From NCBI GenBank assembly GCA_029168955.1, contig JAPDOI010001340.1:124001-188000 (forward strand): a stretch of 64,000 nucleotides of DNA, read 5' to 3'. The translations under genes were made by a program, and so were the position numbers. The notes under the pieces were generated by a model. It searched no databases. It had not been told where the DNA came from and saw nothing but the letters and a program-made list of their open reading frames with translations. The DNA is from Aplectana chamaeleonis. Taxonomy: Eukaryota; Nematoda; Chromadorea; Rhabditida; Cosmocercidae. Each line of letters begins with the position of its first letter. Position 1 is the first letter of the stretch. Shown here one piece after another: positions 1 through 11,146 of the stretch.

Positions 1-136
1 AGGCAAACAATTCACAACAGTAAACACCTCAACAATGGAGGAGATGGACTCTGTTTCATTTCAAGTAAGCTCCTGTTTCCCATTATCACAGCGCGAAGCG
101 GTGGCTTCTTCGTCGGAAGCTTCTTATCACTAATTA

Positions 137-617
137 CAATACCGCTCATAGGATTTGGTCAGAAATCGAGCGAGGTCGGGTTTTCGCGTCTTTTTCGTCT
201 TTTTTGTATAACTCGCTTCAAAGTCAAGTTTGAGCGAAATTAGGGAGATATTCATAACCCAGGCGTGGAGGGCTATCCAATGGTGTACCTATTGTAAGGA
301 TTTCGTTGAGAACCATGGAAATTTCGCAATCAACCAGCTCTCTATATACGGTAGACACAGGGAAACGCAGGCGGAGACGGTAGCGCACCATCCATCACGG
401 TACCGTAATCACAAACCTGGGTGATTACGAAACTTCTGTAGTTCTCAACGTAATCACCACAAAGGCTAAACCATTGGGTAGCCCTGAACGCGAGGATCAC
501 GAATATCTCCCTAGTTTCGCTCAAAGTTGACTTTGAAGCGAGTTATACAGAAAAGACGAAAAAGACGCGAAAACCCGACCTCGCTCGCTTTCTGACCAAA
601 TCCTACGAGCGGTATTG
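137..617. mobile_element. MITE with TA target duplication (Tc1/mariner-type)
   Basis: The termini are inverted repeats starting CAATACCGCTC and ending GAGCGGTATTG, and the inverted pairing extends for most of the length. TA occurs on both sides (135-136 and 618-619). The uninterrupted site is preserved in the opposite arm of the large inverted repeat near 6438-6441, where a single TA is present. That empty-site comparison fixes both ends and the TSD. No transposase is encoded, so the element would have to be moved in trans. The TA duplication points to the Tc1/mariner group by general knowledge. A diverged relative may lie near 7060-7140. Confidence 0.88.
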
Positions 618-995
618 TATATTTCACCGAGATCCACCTGCTGGTGATAATCGAAATCGACAGCTCACTAGGGATTTAACAGAGCTTAGTTCGAGTTACA
701 ATTACTTGTATCAAAATTCAAAATTTCTGGGGTTATTTTCAGAACTCGAAAATAACATTCGGCATCCCAATTCCAAAAATGTTCTCAAATTCAAGAAAAA
801 AGTTGTTTCTTGAAGTGGTTGTAACACATTTCGCCCTCCCAAAAAGTTGAAATTCTTCAGATTTGACGAGACTTCAACCTGAAGAACGATTCTTGTTGTA
901 TTGCTGACTTCGAGACTGTCTCTATACATACCTGGGGAACAATCCAGATTTACTTCTAATTGTGCCTAGTCATGGATGAACTTCGTTTTGACGAT

Positions 996-2148
996 GGTCC
1001 CCTTCGGCTTCCCCGTATCTCCACTCCTTCCACTCTATCTCTCTCCCTTTCTCTCGACGACCTGACGCACTCCCCGAAGTGGATTGAAATCGCGCAGCGA
1101 GGATGGACTGACGAGTTAGACCACCCAGCAGCCAGCGCGCGCGGCCGCGGCGCGTCACCGCATTGATTAATCTCTTAAACGAAAAGTCTGGCTTAACCAA
1201 TTGACGGCCCGTCAAAGTACAAGGAATAGGGTCGGAATATGGATTTTTTTGGTTTTTCCAGTTTTCTAAAAAAAACTACTTTTGATCAAGAAAATAAAAA
1301 TTGCAGAGCAGCCCTGCAGACTCGACGTCTCTTTTTCAGATTACGGACGAACGAGCTGACAAGAGACTGACACCAGCATAAACAGAAGTTGCAAAATTTT
1401 GTCTTTTTGTACTGTGGTGGGGGAACTAAAAAGAAACAATTTGAATTTCGCTAAGTTCTTAACGCCAATGGGCAGATCAGGAATGATTTTTCAGGGGTTT
1501 GAGAAATAAAAATATTTTCAGCCTGAATTCTGTACGAGGTGGGGCAAGATATTTGGAACGCCGAACGCAATATGAAGTCTATTTCAAGTTTGGAAGAGTC
1601 TCATTGCGACGGGCCGTGCGGCTTTCGTGACACCACCGGCTAGAGGACTTGCGATCGTGCGTTTAATGTCGTAGCCCCATCCATTCACTAGACTTCATTC
1701 TAAGGAGAGGCCATATGTACACTCTGTTCTGATAGTAAGCTCCACAAAAACATGCGGCAGAGACCCCTACTAGAATCTATAAAATCATGGGCAGACTCAA
1801 ATCTCCCTGAAAAAGAGCCCAGTTTGAAATGCCGAGATCTCAATTTGTCGGAAAAGAGCTCATTTCTACTTGGTTTTTTGGTTGGGTTTGAGCATATATA
1901 ATTCTTTCGATAAGTGAATCTCATCTCTGGCTCTTTTTCTGATTGAAAACACACCTCCGATCAATGCGGTGACGCGCCGCGGCCGCGCGCGCTGGCTGCT
2001 GGGTGGTCTAACTCGTCAGTCCATCCTCGCTGCACGATTTCAATCCACTTCGGGGATTGTTTTCGAGCGAGGAGTGCGTCAGGTCGTCGAGGGAAAGGGA
2101 GAGAGATAGAGTGGAAGGAGTGGATATACGGGGAAGCCGAAGGGGACC
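996..2148. mobile_element. Nested TIR element, about 1.15 kb
   Basis: The left end GGTCCCCTTCGGCTTCCCCG and the right end form an inverted repeat, and roughly 170-190 bp of each end pair (about 996-1165 against 1962-2148). The terminal repeats include a GC-rich stretch rich in GCGCGC and CCGCGG. The corresponding site in the opposite arm (near 6055-6070) lacks the whole segment, so it is an insertion into the left arm. I cannot separate the target duplication from the TIR at the ends. The interior (1170-1960) has no convincing reading frame. Confidence 0.75.
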
Positions 2149-2499
2149 ATCATTCGCAGCTACACTTACAAAGGAAAAACTACCGGACGAGTTCGGGGGT
2201 GTCGGACGAGTTTCCTTGCGCGCGTCTCTAACCCGGCGCGAATTTCAAATGAGCATTTCGCGCGCTCTATCGTCTGCGGCTGCCCTCACCGGCTGATTTC
2301 GAGCCATCTCGGCTCGGAAACGTCATTCTTCGCCTTATTCTGCTGTTTTCTTCTACTATTCAGCCACTGTTATTCACTTCAGCACCAGAATCGGGCTCTA
2401 CTGTATTATTTTCTGTATTTTCTTCTAGATTAGATCAGAATTGCCAGTTTTCGACCTAGATTTTTCCCGGACATCTCTCTTTCACATTTTCGAAACGTT

Positions 2500-5285
2500 T
2501 TATGTTCCTGAACTTTGTCAGCTATCTATCGAATAATTGCCAACTTTGCCACATTCGATCGTTACTTGCCCAAATATGGCACGAAAAAGTGGCAGCTTCA
2601 CCAATTTTCTCTTTTCCAAATCCTGTCCTCACCGACTACCGCCACGAAATCTTGAAAACAGCCTGTAAAATTGAATTCTCTGACATGTGATTTTGGACAA
2701 ACAATAAGAAACAATTCTTGATTTTTGATCAAAAACCAGGCACACTTGGCTCTTCTCTAGAATACCCAATATATATTTTTAGATCTAGATACATCTTTAC
2801 TTCTCGTGAACCACAATCCTGTTCACCCCACGAATTTTTTGAATGAACTTCCCAGTTTGTACCAACAACTCTTGGCTTTCCCTACTATAAATTGGATTTA
2901 GTGAGAAACCCAAGATTTTGTTGAACACAGATCACGTCTCGCTATGTGTTGTGGTGATTCGTCACCCAACCTTCTCCGATGCCTTTCCTTCCTCTCACAT
3001 CTACTACTCTACGACCTCTCTAATACACTATTTCACTGTATTTTCTAATTTGTACACCACCATCACAACCAGACTGAGGTACGGTTTTTCTAATTTCATA
3101 GAATTTCTTATAGCTGTCTTCGTCTTACTAAATAAGTATATATCTGGATATGGTTAGTGTTCGGGGTTCCTCACAGGATGCGGTTGAAACGATTTCGCCC
3201 GCTCCCAGCTTCTATCCATGACTTGGTGATATTATCAGTGGTTTGCTGGCACCACGCTGTGATACATCAAGCCCTCAGCAAATCCCTCATGTTTTCAGAA
3301 GCCAGCCATGCATGGTGATGCAGAGCATTCGGAAATATCCAGTAGAAGTGTGGTGGGGAGGGCGGACCAGTCAGGTATGACGCTGTAAACCGTGTCAAGC
3401 AGACCGCTGTCCCGTACCCCGATAGACCTACGACCCTTCCCGGTGACCAAAATTTTCAGAAAATTGTCGAAGATTCCAAAGTCTCCCCTGAGTGACGACT
3501 TTTCCAGCATTTACTGGACCGAAAATTTCCCAAAAAAATGGAACTTTGTTTTCCACATTTTTTCGTCGTCAACCCTACATCCCATTTCAGCACGCTCGGT
3601 ACCGATTGAGCGATAGCGGTTGTGCTGCAACGAGTTTCATGTTCATTGATCTCCAACCGACCGCTCCTCATTGATAACTAAATGAGTCACTCTTGGTGGG
3701 CTCCACTATACTTCACTGACGGGTTCCAGGGAATGCCAGTTTACTACTATCAGAAACACCCTCCTAAATTACCAACATTTTCAAATCTTCCCTCCAAATT
3801 TCTAATTTCTCAAAAATTTCGCACCCCACTCCCTTGCGGACATAAACTGCTTGACCCTGGCTGTGACCGAGCCGTCGGAGCTGCGGCCCCTCTCCGCCTG
3901 CGCTTGGATGCTAAAGCGTCCCCAGGTTCACCGTGTGCACCCCGGACAATCAGCGAAACTTAAGAAGGAGAAATGAAAAAAAATAATTTCCTCGCAGGCT
4001 CCATTTCTAGAAACTGCTGACCCCGAATTTATCTCTCACTCAGAAGTATCATTTTCGCATCCAACCGCTCCTCACCAGCACCAAGCTTGCAGCCTCCTTT
4101 TCACCGGCGTTTGGGTCGTCCCAACGGTTGCTGTAGCTACGCCTGAGATAAACATTGCTGGGATTCACAGCTGGGTTTGATGCGGTGGCAACCTATTAAG
4201 GAGTCTGAAAAAATCACTGGAGATATCACCGCGTTGAGATTTAGAGGGGGGAATCTAACAAACCGAGGGGGAAAAATATCGCGCACCAAACTCCGACCTG
4301 GACCTTGTTCACTCAGAGCTGGCTGCTCTACTGTTCTCTGGATGGTTCCTCTTTACGACCCTCCTCAAACTTATTGATCAACCATAGTTGATTATGAAAT
4401 GAAACAATTTTCCTCAGTGCATACTATCTTTTTTCAGACGCCTTCATCGCAGAATCGACCAATCGCAGCACATACAGGATCACATATTCATTTTTTTATC
4501 GGGAAGATTGCATTTCAATAAATCGATGAAGTGTGGAAACATAACAAAGAAGTATTGGCTTGGGCTACAAAAATATGGGATGAGCGACGTTTGAAGATGA
4601 CTTTCGGATGGAAGCCAGGTTTCAGTGAATGCTCAGGTTTAAGCAGCACGATGCAAAAGAATGGCTTTGAGCTCGAATCTCGTCTTCTTCCTCTGATCAC
4701 TCTGAAAAAAGACGCATTTAGCTCTAGGTAAAAATTTTCAATCTGCTTTCTTCTAGCCTTTCCCAAGTATGTGCTAAACATTAGATAAATTGCAATAGTG
4801 CTAGAAAGGAGAAACTCTTATCTATGATCGGATTCATCAACGGTCAACTCGCGCTTTAACAGTAATTGTGAACGGCGAGGCAGATGTATTCGAAAACTAG
4901 GCAATTCAGGTGAAATTCGCCCTTAACCCACAGGTTCCGTTGACGAGTCCGGAGCTCATTTGGTATATGCCAAACCATCGTCAACGATAGAACGTGCATG
5001 AAACAAAAAAACGCACCCCAGGCTGCTTCTGATGGTGATGGAGAAAACAGTAAATGTGGCGAAATATCAAGGTGGTCGAGAAAAAAATTCAAGAAGAAAG
5101 AAAAGGCATTGGGAATGGCAAGGCTTCACAAGATATAGCGGGACGTGGTCCGTGTTCAACAAATCGTGGGTTTCTCACTAAATCAAATTCATAGTGAAGA
5201 AGGCCAAGAGTCGCTGGTACAGACCAAACATTCATTTGGAAAACTTGTGGGCTGGACGGGAGCATGATTTACGAGCAAAGTGAAT
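2500..5285. other. Interior of the large inverted-repeat element, no gene recognised
   Basis: About 2.8 kb with several short open frames, none resembling a known protein or showing a convincing exon structure. Patches near 2860-2960 recur inverted near 5135-5235, so this is still part of the foldback structure. Confidence 0.5.
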
Positions 5286-5436
5286 GTAACATCGGCATGG
5301 ATCCTGAAGAGACTTTGCGTTCTCAGTGGATGTTGGCGTAAACTTGGTGCACCTATGTTATAGCATATCGCACCGAGTTTGCGCCAACATTCAATAGTGA
5401 ACGCGAAGTCTGTTCAGGAATCATGCCGACGTTATA
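5286..5436. repeat. Palindromic repeat, related to 48,660-48,830
   Basis: This is an imperfect palindrome of about 150 bp whose centre reads GGTGCACCTATG. Its arms contain TTTGCGCCAAC and its inverse, and outer arms CGGCATGGATCC and its inverse. A clearly related sequence forms the centre of the foldback element at 48.6-48.9 kb, so this is a mobile or dispersed family. Confidence 0.65.
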
Positions 5437-6578
5437 AAGATTCTGCGAATTTTGAATGGGTTTCCTAGAAAAGAGCCACGTGTTTCAACTTTGACCCAAA
5501 GCCAAAAAGTGAGAGAGATTCTTAGTAGAAGTCTCAAAAACATTTCAGAAAATTAATTTGAAGACTGACTCAGAATTTCGTTGCGGTTTCCGATGAGGGC
5601 ACGCCGCAGAATAAAAAAAATGATAGGGGCATCGCCATTTTATGCATAATTTGGGCTTGACGCGATCAAGTTGGAAATGATTAGATAGTTACCGAACAAA
5701 TCTTAAGTTCAAAATTGTGAAACGTTTCTAAAATATGAATCAGGTGAACAATTAAGCCGGAAAATCTAATTCTGATCTAATCTAGAAGGAAATACAGAAA
5801 ATAATACAGTAGAGCGCGATTCTGGTGCTGAAGTGAATAACAGTAGCTGAATAGTAGAAGAAAATAGCACAATAAGGCGAAGAATGACGCTTCCGAGCCG
5901 AGATGGCTCGAAATCAGCCGGTGAGGGCAGATGCAGACGGCAGAGCGCGCTAAACCCGCGTTTGAATTTCGCGCCGGTTAGAGACGCGCGCGAGACAACT
6001 CGTCCGACACCCCAGAACTCGTCCGGTAGTTTTTCCTTTGTAAGTGTAGCTGCGAATGGGACCATCGTCAAAACGAAGTTCATCCAAGACTAGGCACAAT
6101 TAGAAGTAAATCTGGATTGTTCCCCAGGTATGTATAGAGACAGTCCCGAAGTCAGCAATACAACAAGAATCGTTCTTCAGGTTGAAGTCTCGTCAAATCT
6201 GAAGAATTTCAACTTTTTGGGAGGGCGAAATGTGTTACAACCACTTCAAGAAACAACTTTTTTCTTGAATTTGAGAACATTTTTGGAATTGGGATGCCGA
6301 ATGTTATTTTCGAGTTCTGAAAATAACCCCAGAAATTTTGAGTTTTGATACAAGTAATTGTAACTCGAACTAAGCTCTGTTAAATCCCTAGTGAGCTGTC
6401 GATTTCGATTATCACCAGCAGGTGGATCTCGGTGAAATATAATTAGTGATAAGAAGCTTCCGACGAAGAAGCCACCGCTTCGCGCTGTGATAATGGGAAA
6501 CAGGAGCTTACTTGAAATGAAACAGAGTCCATCTCCTCCATTGTTGAGGTGTTTACTGTTGTGAATTGTTTGCCTGAG

Positions 6579-7140
6579 GTTAGAGGTAAAACGGTTGCTT
6601 TCTGAATAATTATTTAACGTTCTTAGCAAAACCTTTTTGTAATAAAGCAAGAATAATATGAATGAAATTGAATTGTATAAGTAATCAAATTAATGTGAAA
6701 ACTCATACAAAAATAGAGTAAATGAAAAAGAATGTTACAAACAACACCAAAAATAGTAAACAAATCACTAAATGAATACCTAATAAATAATACACAGAGT
6801 AGAATTGGAGTTAAACTTTAGAAAAATAAAAAATCTAAAAGATAAAAAATTCGTTAAATAAAAGACCCCAAATGAAAACAAGTTAAAAGACACAAGAAGA
6901 GACACAGTCACACATTTCAGCATTTCATATTGTCCCACATCTCACTCGATTGATTGTGTCAACCCTATATGCCTTGTTCGAGAGTAAGCCATGTATAGAC
7001 CAAAAAGAAAGAGTGATCAATGCTGATTCCAAAGATGTCTTCAAGTTTGTAAAACTTCCACTTTGAAGCGAGTTATGACCAAAAGACAAAAAAAGCGATT
7101 TTCCGCGTTTTTTTCGCCTTTTTTCCAAAACTAAGGGTGG
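6579..7140. other. AT-rich spacer with a diverged MITE remnant
   Basis: 6579-6900 is AT-rich with no feature I can support. Near 7060-7140 the sequence resembles the subterminal part of the TA-flanked MITE at 137-617, including TTTGAAGCGAGTTAT and a stretch rich in AAAGAC. No ends can be defined. Confidence 0.35.
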
Positions 7141-7144
7141 GTAT

Positions 7145-7593
7145 TGTAGAAGTCGTTTTTCTGTTTTTCCGCCTACCTTAAAAACGGTCCCATGCTAATT
7201 TCAATGATGTCCCTGGAATAGTACAAGACCCCCTGGAAACGGAGTTATGGTCCCTCAAAATTCAGCTAGGGAAGTATTGCGGACGAGTTGTCCAAAGCTT
7301 GTAAGTCCCGTTTTTTGCAGCCGGCGTGTGCGAGCTGACCTGAGTAAAGAGAGACGTTGAGAATGAAGGGAAGAACGGGGCTTTGATCGGAAACCATCGC
7401 TCATTTACCCATGAATTTAGAGGAACTGTTATAGGACGTGGGCGGAGTGGCCCAATGGGTTGGCTGGCCCACAAGATTTTCACCCACTTACCGGCCGTTT
7501 TTTGCCGCAGTTCCGTTCTTTATCTTCTTAGAGGAACCCAAAGCTTACGTTTTAGCCAAAAAACGTGCAACGTTTTCTTCGTGAACACTGCCT
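7145..7593. mobile_element. TTAA MITE, subfamily A (copy 1, left end degraded)
   Basis: The right end reads GTGAACACTGCCT followed by TTAA (7594-7597). The body matches three other copies in the window (10133-10590, 37094-37579, 54498-54982), including the phrases GGTCCCATGCTAATT and GGACGAGTTGTCC. The left terminal repeat is degraded. No protein is encoded. Confidence 0.75.
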
Positions 7594-7599
7594 TTAAAG

Positions 7600-8365
7600 C
7601 CCTTTCAAACAGATTTCTAAAATGTAGTGAAATTGTTCAATTGATTTGGCTGTCGTTGGTACGTGCAGACAACGTGTTCATTAAATGTAGTGATATTGGA
7701 AAAAGGATTTGGCAGGTCTCTCCATATTTTGTCAGAGTCAAATCACCCGTCATGAGGAGTTTTGCTTCGAGCGTAATTGGGATCAAATCAGAACACCGTG
7801 TTATGTTCAGCAACAAAAACGTTTTTAAACAATGTGCACCGTGAAAGCGTCCAAAACACAAAGACTGTAAGACTAGCCGATAAATTGTGTAAAACATCGT
7901 TTTCGTGATGTTTGTTTAATCGGTGAGAGAAGGTCTAGTACCCTTAGTGAGAGCTACACTGAAAAAGTAAGAAAAACATTCGTTAACCTTATTTCTAGCC
8001 CAAAAGACCTCAATTGGTTCAGCATTGTTAGTTGAAAGTTTTCTTTACTTTTTGTTTTTACTTGCTCTCCAGAGAACTTTCTGACGGGTGATTTGACTCT
8101 GATAACCTATGGAGCGCCTGCCAAATCCATTTGCCAATATCACTACATTTAATGATCACGTTGTCTGCATGTACCAACAACAACCAAATCAATTCAACGA
8201 TTTCACCACATTTAAAAAATCAGTTTGAAAGCCAAATCTAACGAAACAATTTCACGACATTTTAGATCAATGCCGAATCCTTGACCTTTTCTGCGGAGCC
8301 CAACTTTCAGAAATTTCACAACTTTTCCCAAGGGTTTCCCTTCTACAATGTCGTCAATCTCTGGA
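7600..8365. mobile_element. Foldback element J, copy 1 (left-truncated)
   Basis: Two arms pair around a centre near 7950 and carry repeated modules such as AAATGTAGTGAAATTGTTC and GATTTGGC. The same element occurs more completely at 34,167-35,016. Here the left arm stops where the TTAA MITE ends at 7597. The right arm runs on to TTCTACAATGTCGTC near 8342-8356. No coding potential is recognised. Confidence 0.7.
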
Positions 8366-8689
8366 TGAATAGAAGCCGCGACGTTGCTATGATAGCATTA
8401 TCATGAAAGTCAAAAGGTTGTTTTTCTGAGAAAACACCATGGTAGAAGTGTAGAAACAGCCGCAGTGCTCTCAAGACAGCGAGATAATAGCTGCAGCTTC
8501 CTAGAGATATGACACCAACCATATACTATTTGAATTTGAAGGTCGACAAAACAAAATAGTTGCAAACTGACACAATTGTACAGAATCAGTCGCTCTAGCC
8601 AAACTTCACCAGCTCTTGCTGATGTGGCTCGTCTGCGAAGACCCACAAGCCCGATTCGGTGGCATAACTCGCCTACGGTGTCCTGGACA

Positions 8690-8885
8690 CGTATACTGAG
8701 GTCTTGCATATGTTCCATTATGTCCTGCACACTCCTAGAAAGGTCCTGCACACTAATACTGAGGTTTTCCCCCCTGATATCCTGCGCACTCCTACCGGGG
8801 TCCTGCACACATTCTGTTACGTTGTGCAGATTCCTACTGAGATCCTGCACACACTCCTTGACGTCCTGCGCGTCCCAGCTGGGTT
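8690..8885 (-). repeat. 42-bp heptad-coding minisatellite, short copy
   Basis: Four to five diverged units have a 42-bp period made of two 21-bp halves, in opposite orientation to the large array at 30.4-32.9 kb. On the minus strand the units read as heptads of the type VQDLSRS and VQDIMEH inside an open frame (8410-8991). Whether that frame is a gene is not shown. The array borders a retrotransposon fragment at 8925. Confidence 0.65.
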
Positions 8886-8924
8886 CCTGCAGCCTGCAGC
8901 CAGACCATGTCAAGCTGGAAGTCT

Positions 8925-9235
8925 TCCAGTTGCGGTGCCTGCGACAGATTCTTGGGATCACGATTTGTGACCGTGTTTGCAACGATAACATTAGAAGGAG
9001 CTCTATGGATCAACCGCTGGTTGAAGAGCAACTGAAGGCAAGAAGAATACGGTGGTTTGGACATGTATGTAGGATGGACGCTAGCCGGCTCCCGTACAGT
9101 ATGCGGTGGCGGAAGCGCCCGGCATCGTGGAAACGGCCCCGAAGAAGACGTGGCTCAAGCATATAGAAGAAGATCTGAAAACCCAACAGTGCAGTGTTCT
9201 TAACGCTAAACTTGAAACACTGGCGATAAGAAGCG
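8925..9235 (+). pseudogene. Fragment of a retrotransposon polyprotein, C-terminal end
   Basis: The plus-strand translation contains LRQILGITICDRVCNDNIRR, then EEQLKARRIRWFGHVCRMD and PRRRRGS. This is the characteristic tail region downstream of the reverse transcriptase in RTE/L1-like endonuclease-reverse transcriptase proteins of nematodes. The catalytic domains are absent. A frameshift near 9160 separates the Lys/Arg-rich part from a following in-frame segment. It is a dead 3' fragment and the clade assignment is tentative. Confidence 0.65.
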
Positions 9236-9289
9236 TATAGAAGAAATGCTTGTAAGCTCTTTACTACCCACATATATTAGTAAAGCGCT

Positions 9290-9580
9290 GAAGCGCAAGT
9301 TCTAAAAACGCTTCAGAAAAATGTTCCAGATTTGACTCAAAGGGGTTTTTGAAGCGCTGATCACGAATCTGAGGTTGATTTGTCGATTCTCTGTAGTTTT
9401 CGGAATAAGTTGCTCAAAGCATCCCAGCGGGGAATGACTTTTAGGGCGAAAAAGCTAGCTCCGAGATTTCCAGATTTCTTTGATAGATGTGTCTCAAAAA
9501 TCATCCTCTGGGGTAATTTGATGTGTTTAACACGAATTCGAGGTCCGTTTTCCAATTCTTCTGCAGACTACCGTAGATAA
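9290..9580. repeat. Dispersed repeat R, inverted partner of 13,020-13,290
   Basis: The segment contains GATCACGAATCTGAGG and a downstream TTTCCAGATTTCTTTGATAG-like stretch. It pairs in inverted orientation with 13,020-13,290. The core word CAGATTCGTGATCAGC or its complement recurs widely in this window (see finding on repeat R). Coding is not evident. Confidence 0.65.
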
Positions 9581-9584
9581 CTGT

Positions 9585-10098
9585 AGGTATACGGTAGCGT
9601 TCATGATGTACGGATCGGAGACGTGGGCAGCATCGAAGACGCAGATGGAAAGGTTGGATTGCACGGAGAGGAAGCTGTTTAGACGTTTGCTCGGATAAAT
9701 CTGGCCGTGGATGTGCCACAATGAAGATCTCTACAACGAGATTGACGCCTCACATCAACGTTTGACGCGAGGGAGGTGCCAACATCTCCCAATGCCATCT
9801 CAAGCGGCAACGGAAGGTCGTCTTCGTCTGGTGGGGGCATATTTCAAGGAGACCGCCAGATCGTCTTGTTCAACACGCTCTAAGGATGCTTCCAAGTTCT
9901 GTCTGGAAACGGCCGCCTGGACGTAGGCGAAAGTTTTGGACGGATGTGGTGAAGGAGGATTTGAAATCACTCGGCATTGAAAGGCAATTCAGGAGCAATG
10001 TTTTACTTCGCAGGAAGTGGAATAGCGACCAATGGATGGATTGTGTTCAAATTCTGACTGAGGACCGTGCCAAGTGGGCACGGCTGACTACTATGTAG
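9585..10098 (+). pseudogene. RTE-type retrotransposon 3' fragment
   Basis: Conceptual translation across frames gives FMMYGSETWAA, ERLDCTERKLFRRLLG, CHNEDLYNEIDASHQR, RPPDRLVQ and KRPPGRRRKFWTDVVKEDL. This is the well-known C-terminal tail of nematode RTE-type reverse transcriptases. At least two frameshifts are needed, and the endonuclease and polymerase motifs are missing, so the piece is 5'-truncated and dead. It ends at a stop near 10,096, 35 bp before a TTAA MITE. Confidence 0.8.
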
Positions 10099-10132
10099 GA
10101 CGGCACACCTCGGCACAAAGTCAACCATTTAA

Positions 10133-10590
10133 AGGCAAGTCGATAGAGACCGCTTTTCTGATTTTTGCCTATCTTAAAACCGGTCCCATTCTAATTCCAA
10201 TGATGCTTCTGGAATCGTACAAGACCTTCTGGGAATGGAGTTATGGTCCCTCAAAAATTGAGCTAGGGAAAATGGTGGACGAGTTGTCCGAGGCTTGTAA
10301 CTTCCGTCTTTTGCAGCCAATGTATGCGAGCTGACCTGAGTAAAGAGAGAAGTTGAGAAAGGAGGGAAGAACGGGGATTTTGATCGATAACCATGTTCCG
10401 TTGTTCACGTCGAGGGGCGGAAAGGGGCCGGACTTGCCCACAGCGGCGGGGTTTGCTCACTTTTCTAAGCAATTTTGCGGCTCTTGAGTAGCTTTTCGTC
10501 CCGTTTCTTCGACGCTGTTCTGCTTCTGAGAGCCAAAAGAAGCGTTTGTCATGGAAAATTAGAGGATGAAGTTTATGGCGAACAGTGCCT
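10133..10590. mobile_element. TTAA MITE, subfamily A (copy 2)
   Basis: Flanked by TTAA at 10129-10132 and 10591-10594. The left end AGGCAAGT is diverged; the right end reads GAACAGTGCCT. The body is about 460 bp and matches the other subfamily A copies. No ORF of interest. Confidence 0.85.
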
Positions 10591-10599
10591 TTAAGGTAG

Positions 10600-11146
10600 G
10601 TTTTTCCCTTTAAATGGCATATCACCTATCGTAACCTAGAGTGAATTCAAAAATTTCGACAAACGGACCTCAGATTCGTTTTCAGCATCCTAGATTACCC
10701 TTCCAGAGAAGTTTTTAGCAAAATCCGAATTTTTTTCCAAAACACCCCAAAAAATTCTTGATTTATTTGATTGATATTATTTGATTATTTGATTTATTTA
10801 TTTGATTTACCTCTTCGCGAAACTGAAAAAGCGCTCTTAAGTTTTTAGAACCAGCTGCTAGGGGCGGGGTACTGCAAAGTTTCATTATACATGCTCAATA
10901 GATACTGACCATATAATTCCTTTCCGCAGATCCGACATACGCTTTGTATACTTCTAATGTTGGAAAATGAGGCTGTTCAAAAAGCTATATCTCTGTGCAT
11001 CTCAAAATCAGTCAAATTGAAGTGAACAATCTTGTTGCTCTGAATAATTTCGATAATTCGCAACTGTGTTTTGAGATAATTTTTCAGCGCAAGATGAGTC
11101 AGGACAGCGAATGTGCCGCCGACCGAAAACAACACAAATGTGATTC
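10600..11146. other. Repeat R fragment and AT-rich spacer
   Basis: 10,660-10,770 carries a repeat R unit (CAGATTCG followed by CAGCATCC). 10,755-10,810 is rich in TTATTTGAT. The rest has no supported feature. Confidence 0.45.

Larger units (their letters stand above)
1..6578. mobile_element. Long inverted-repeat element (about 6.6 kb, left end cut by window)
   Basis: The left arm (1 to about 2500) is the inverted complement of the right arm (about 5725-6578). Examples are 1-136 against 6442-6578, 620-995 against 6062-6438 and 2149-2450 against 5770-6060. The left arm is longer only because two other elements sit in it (137-617 and 996-2148). Weaker inverted similarity continues inwards, for instance about 2860-2960 against 5135-5235. 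The reading frames in the arms are mirror images of each other and are not evidence of genes. I recognise no transposase in the 2500-5725 interior. The outer end lies beyond base 1, so terminus and target duplication cannot be read. This could be one transposon with long TIRs or an inverted duplication. Confidence 0.8.

Noticed and set aside
5766..6650. ORFs matching ORFs near 700-2300
   Set aside because: They are the two arms of the same inverted repeat, and the frames appear on opposite strands with no domain.
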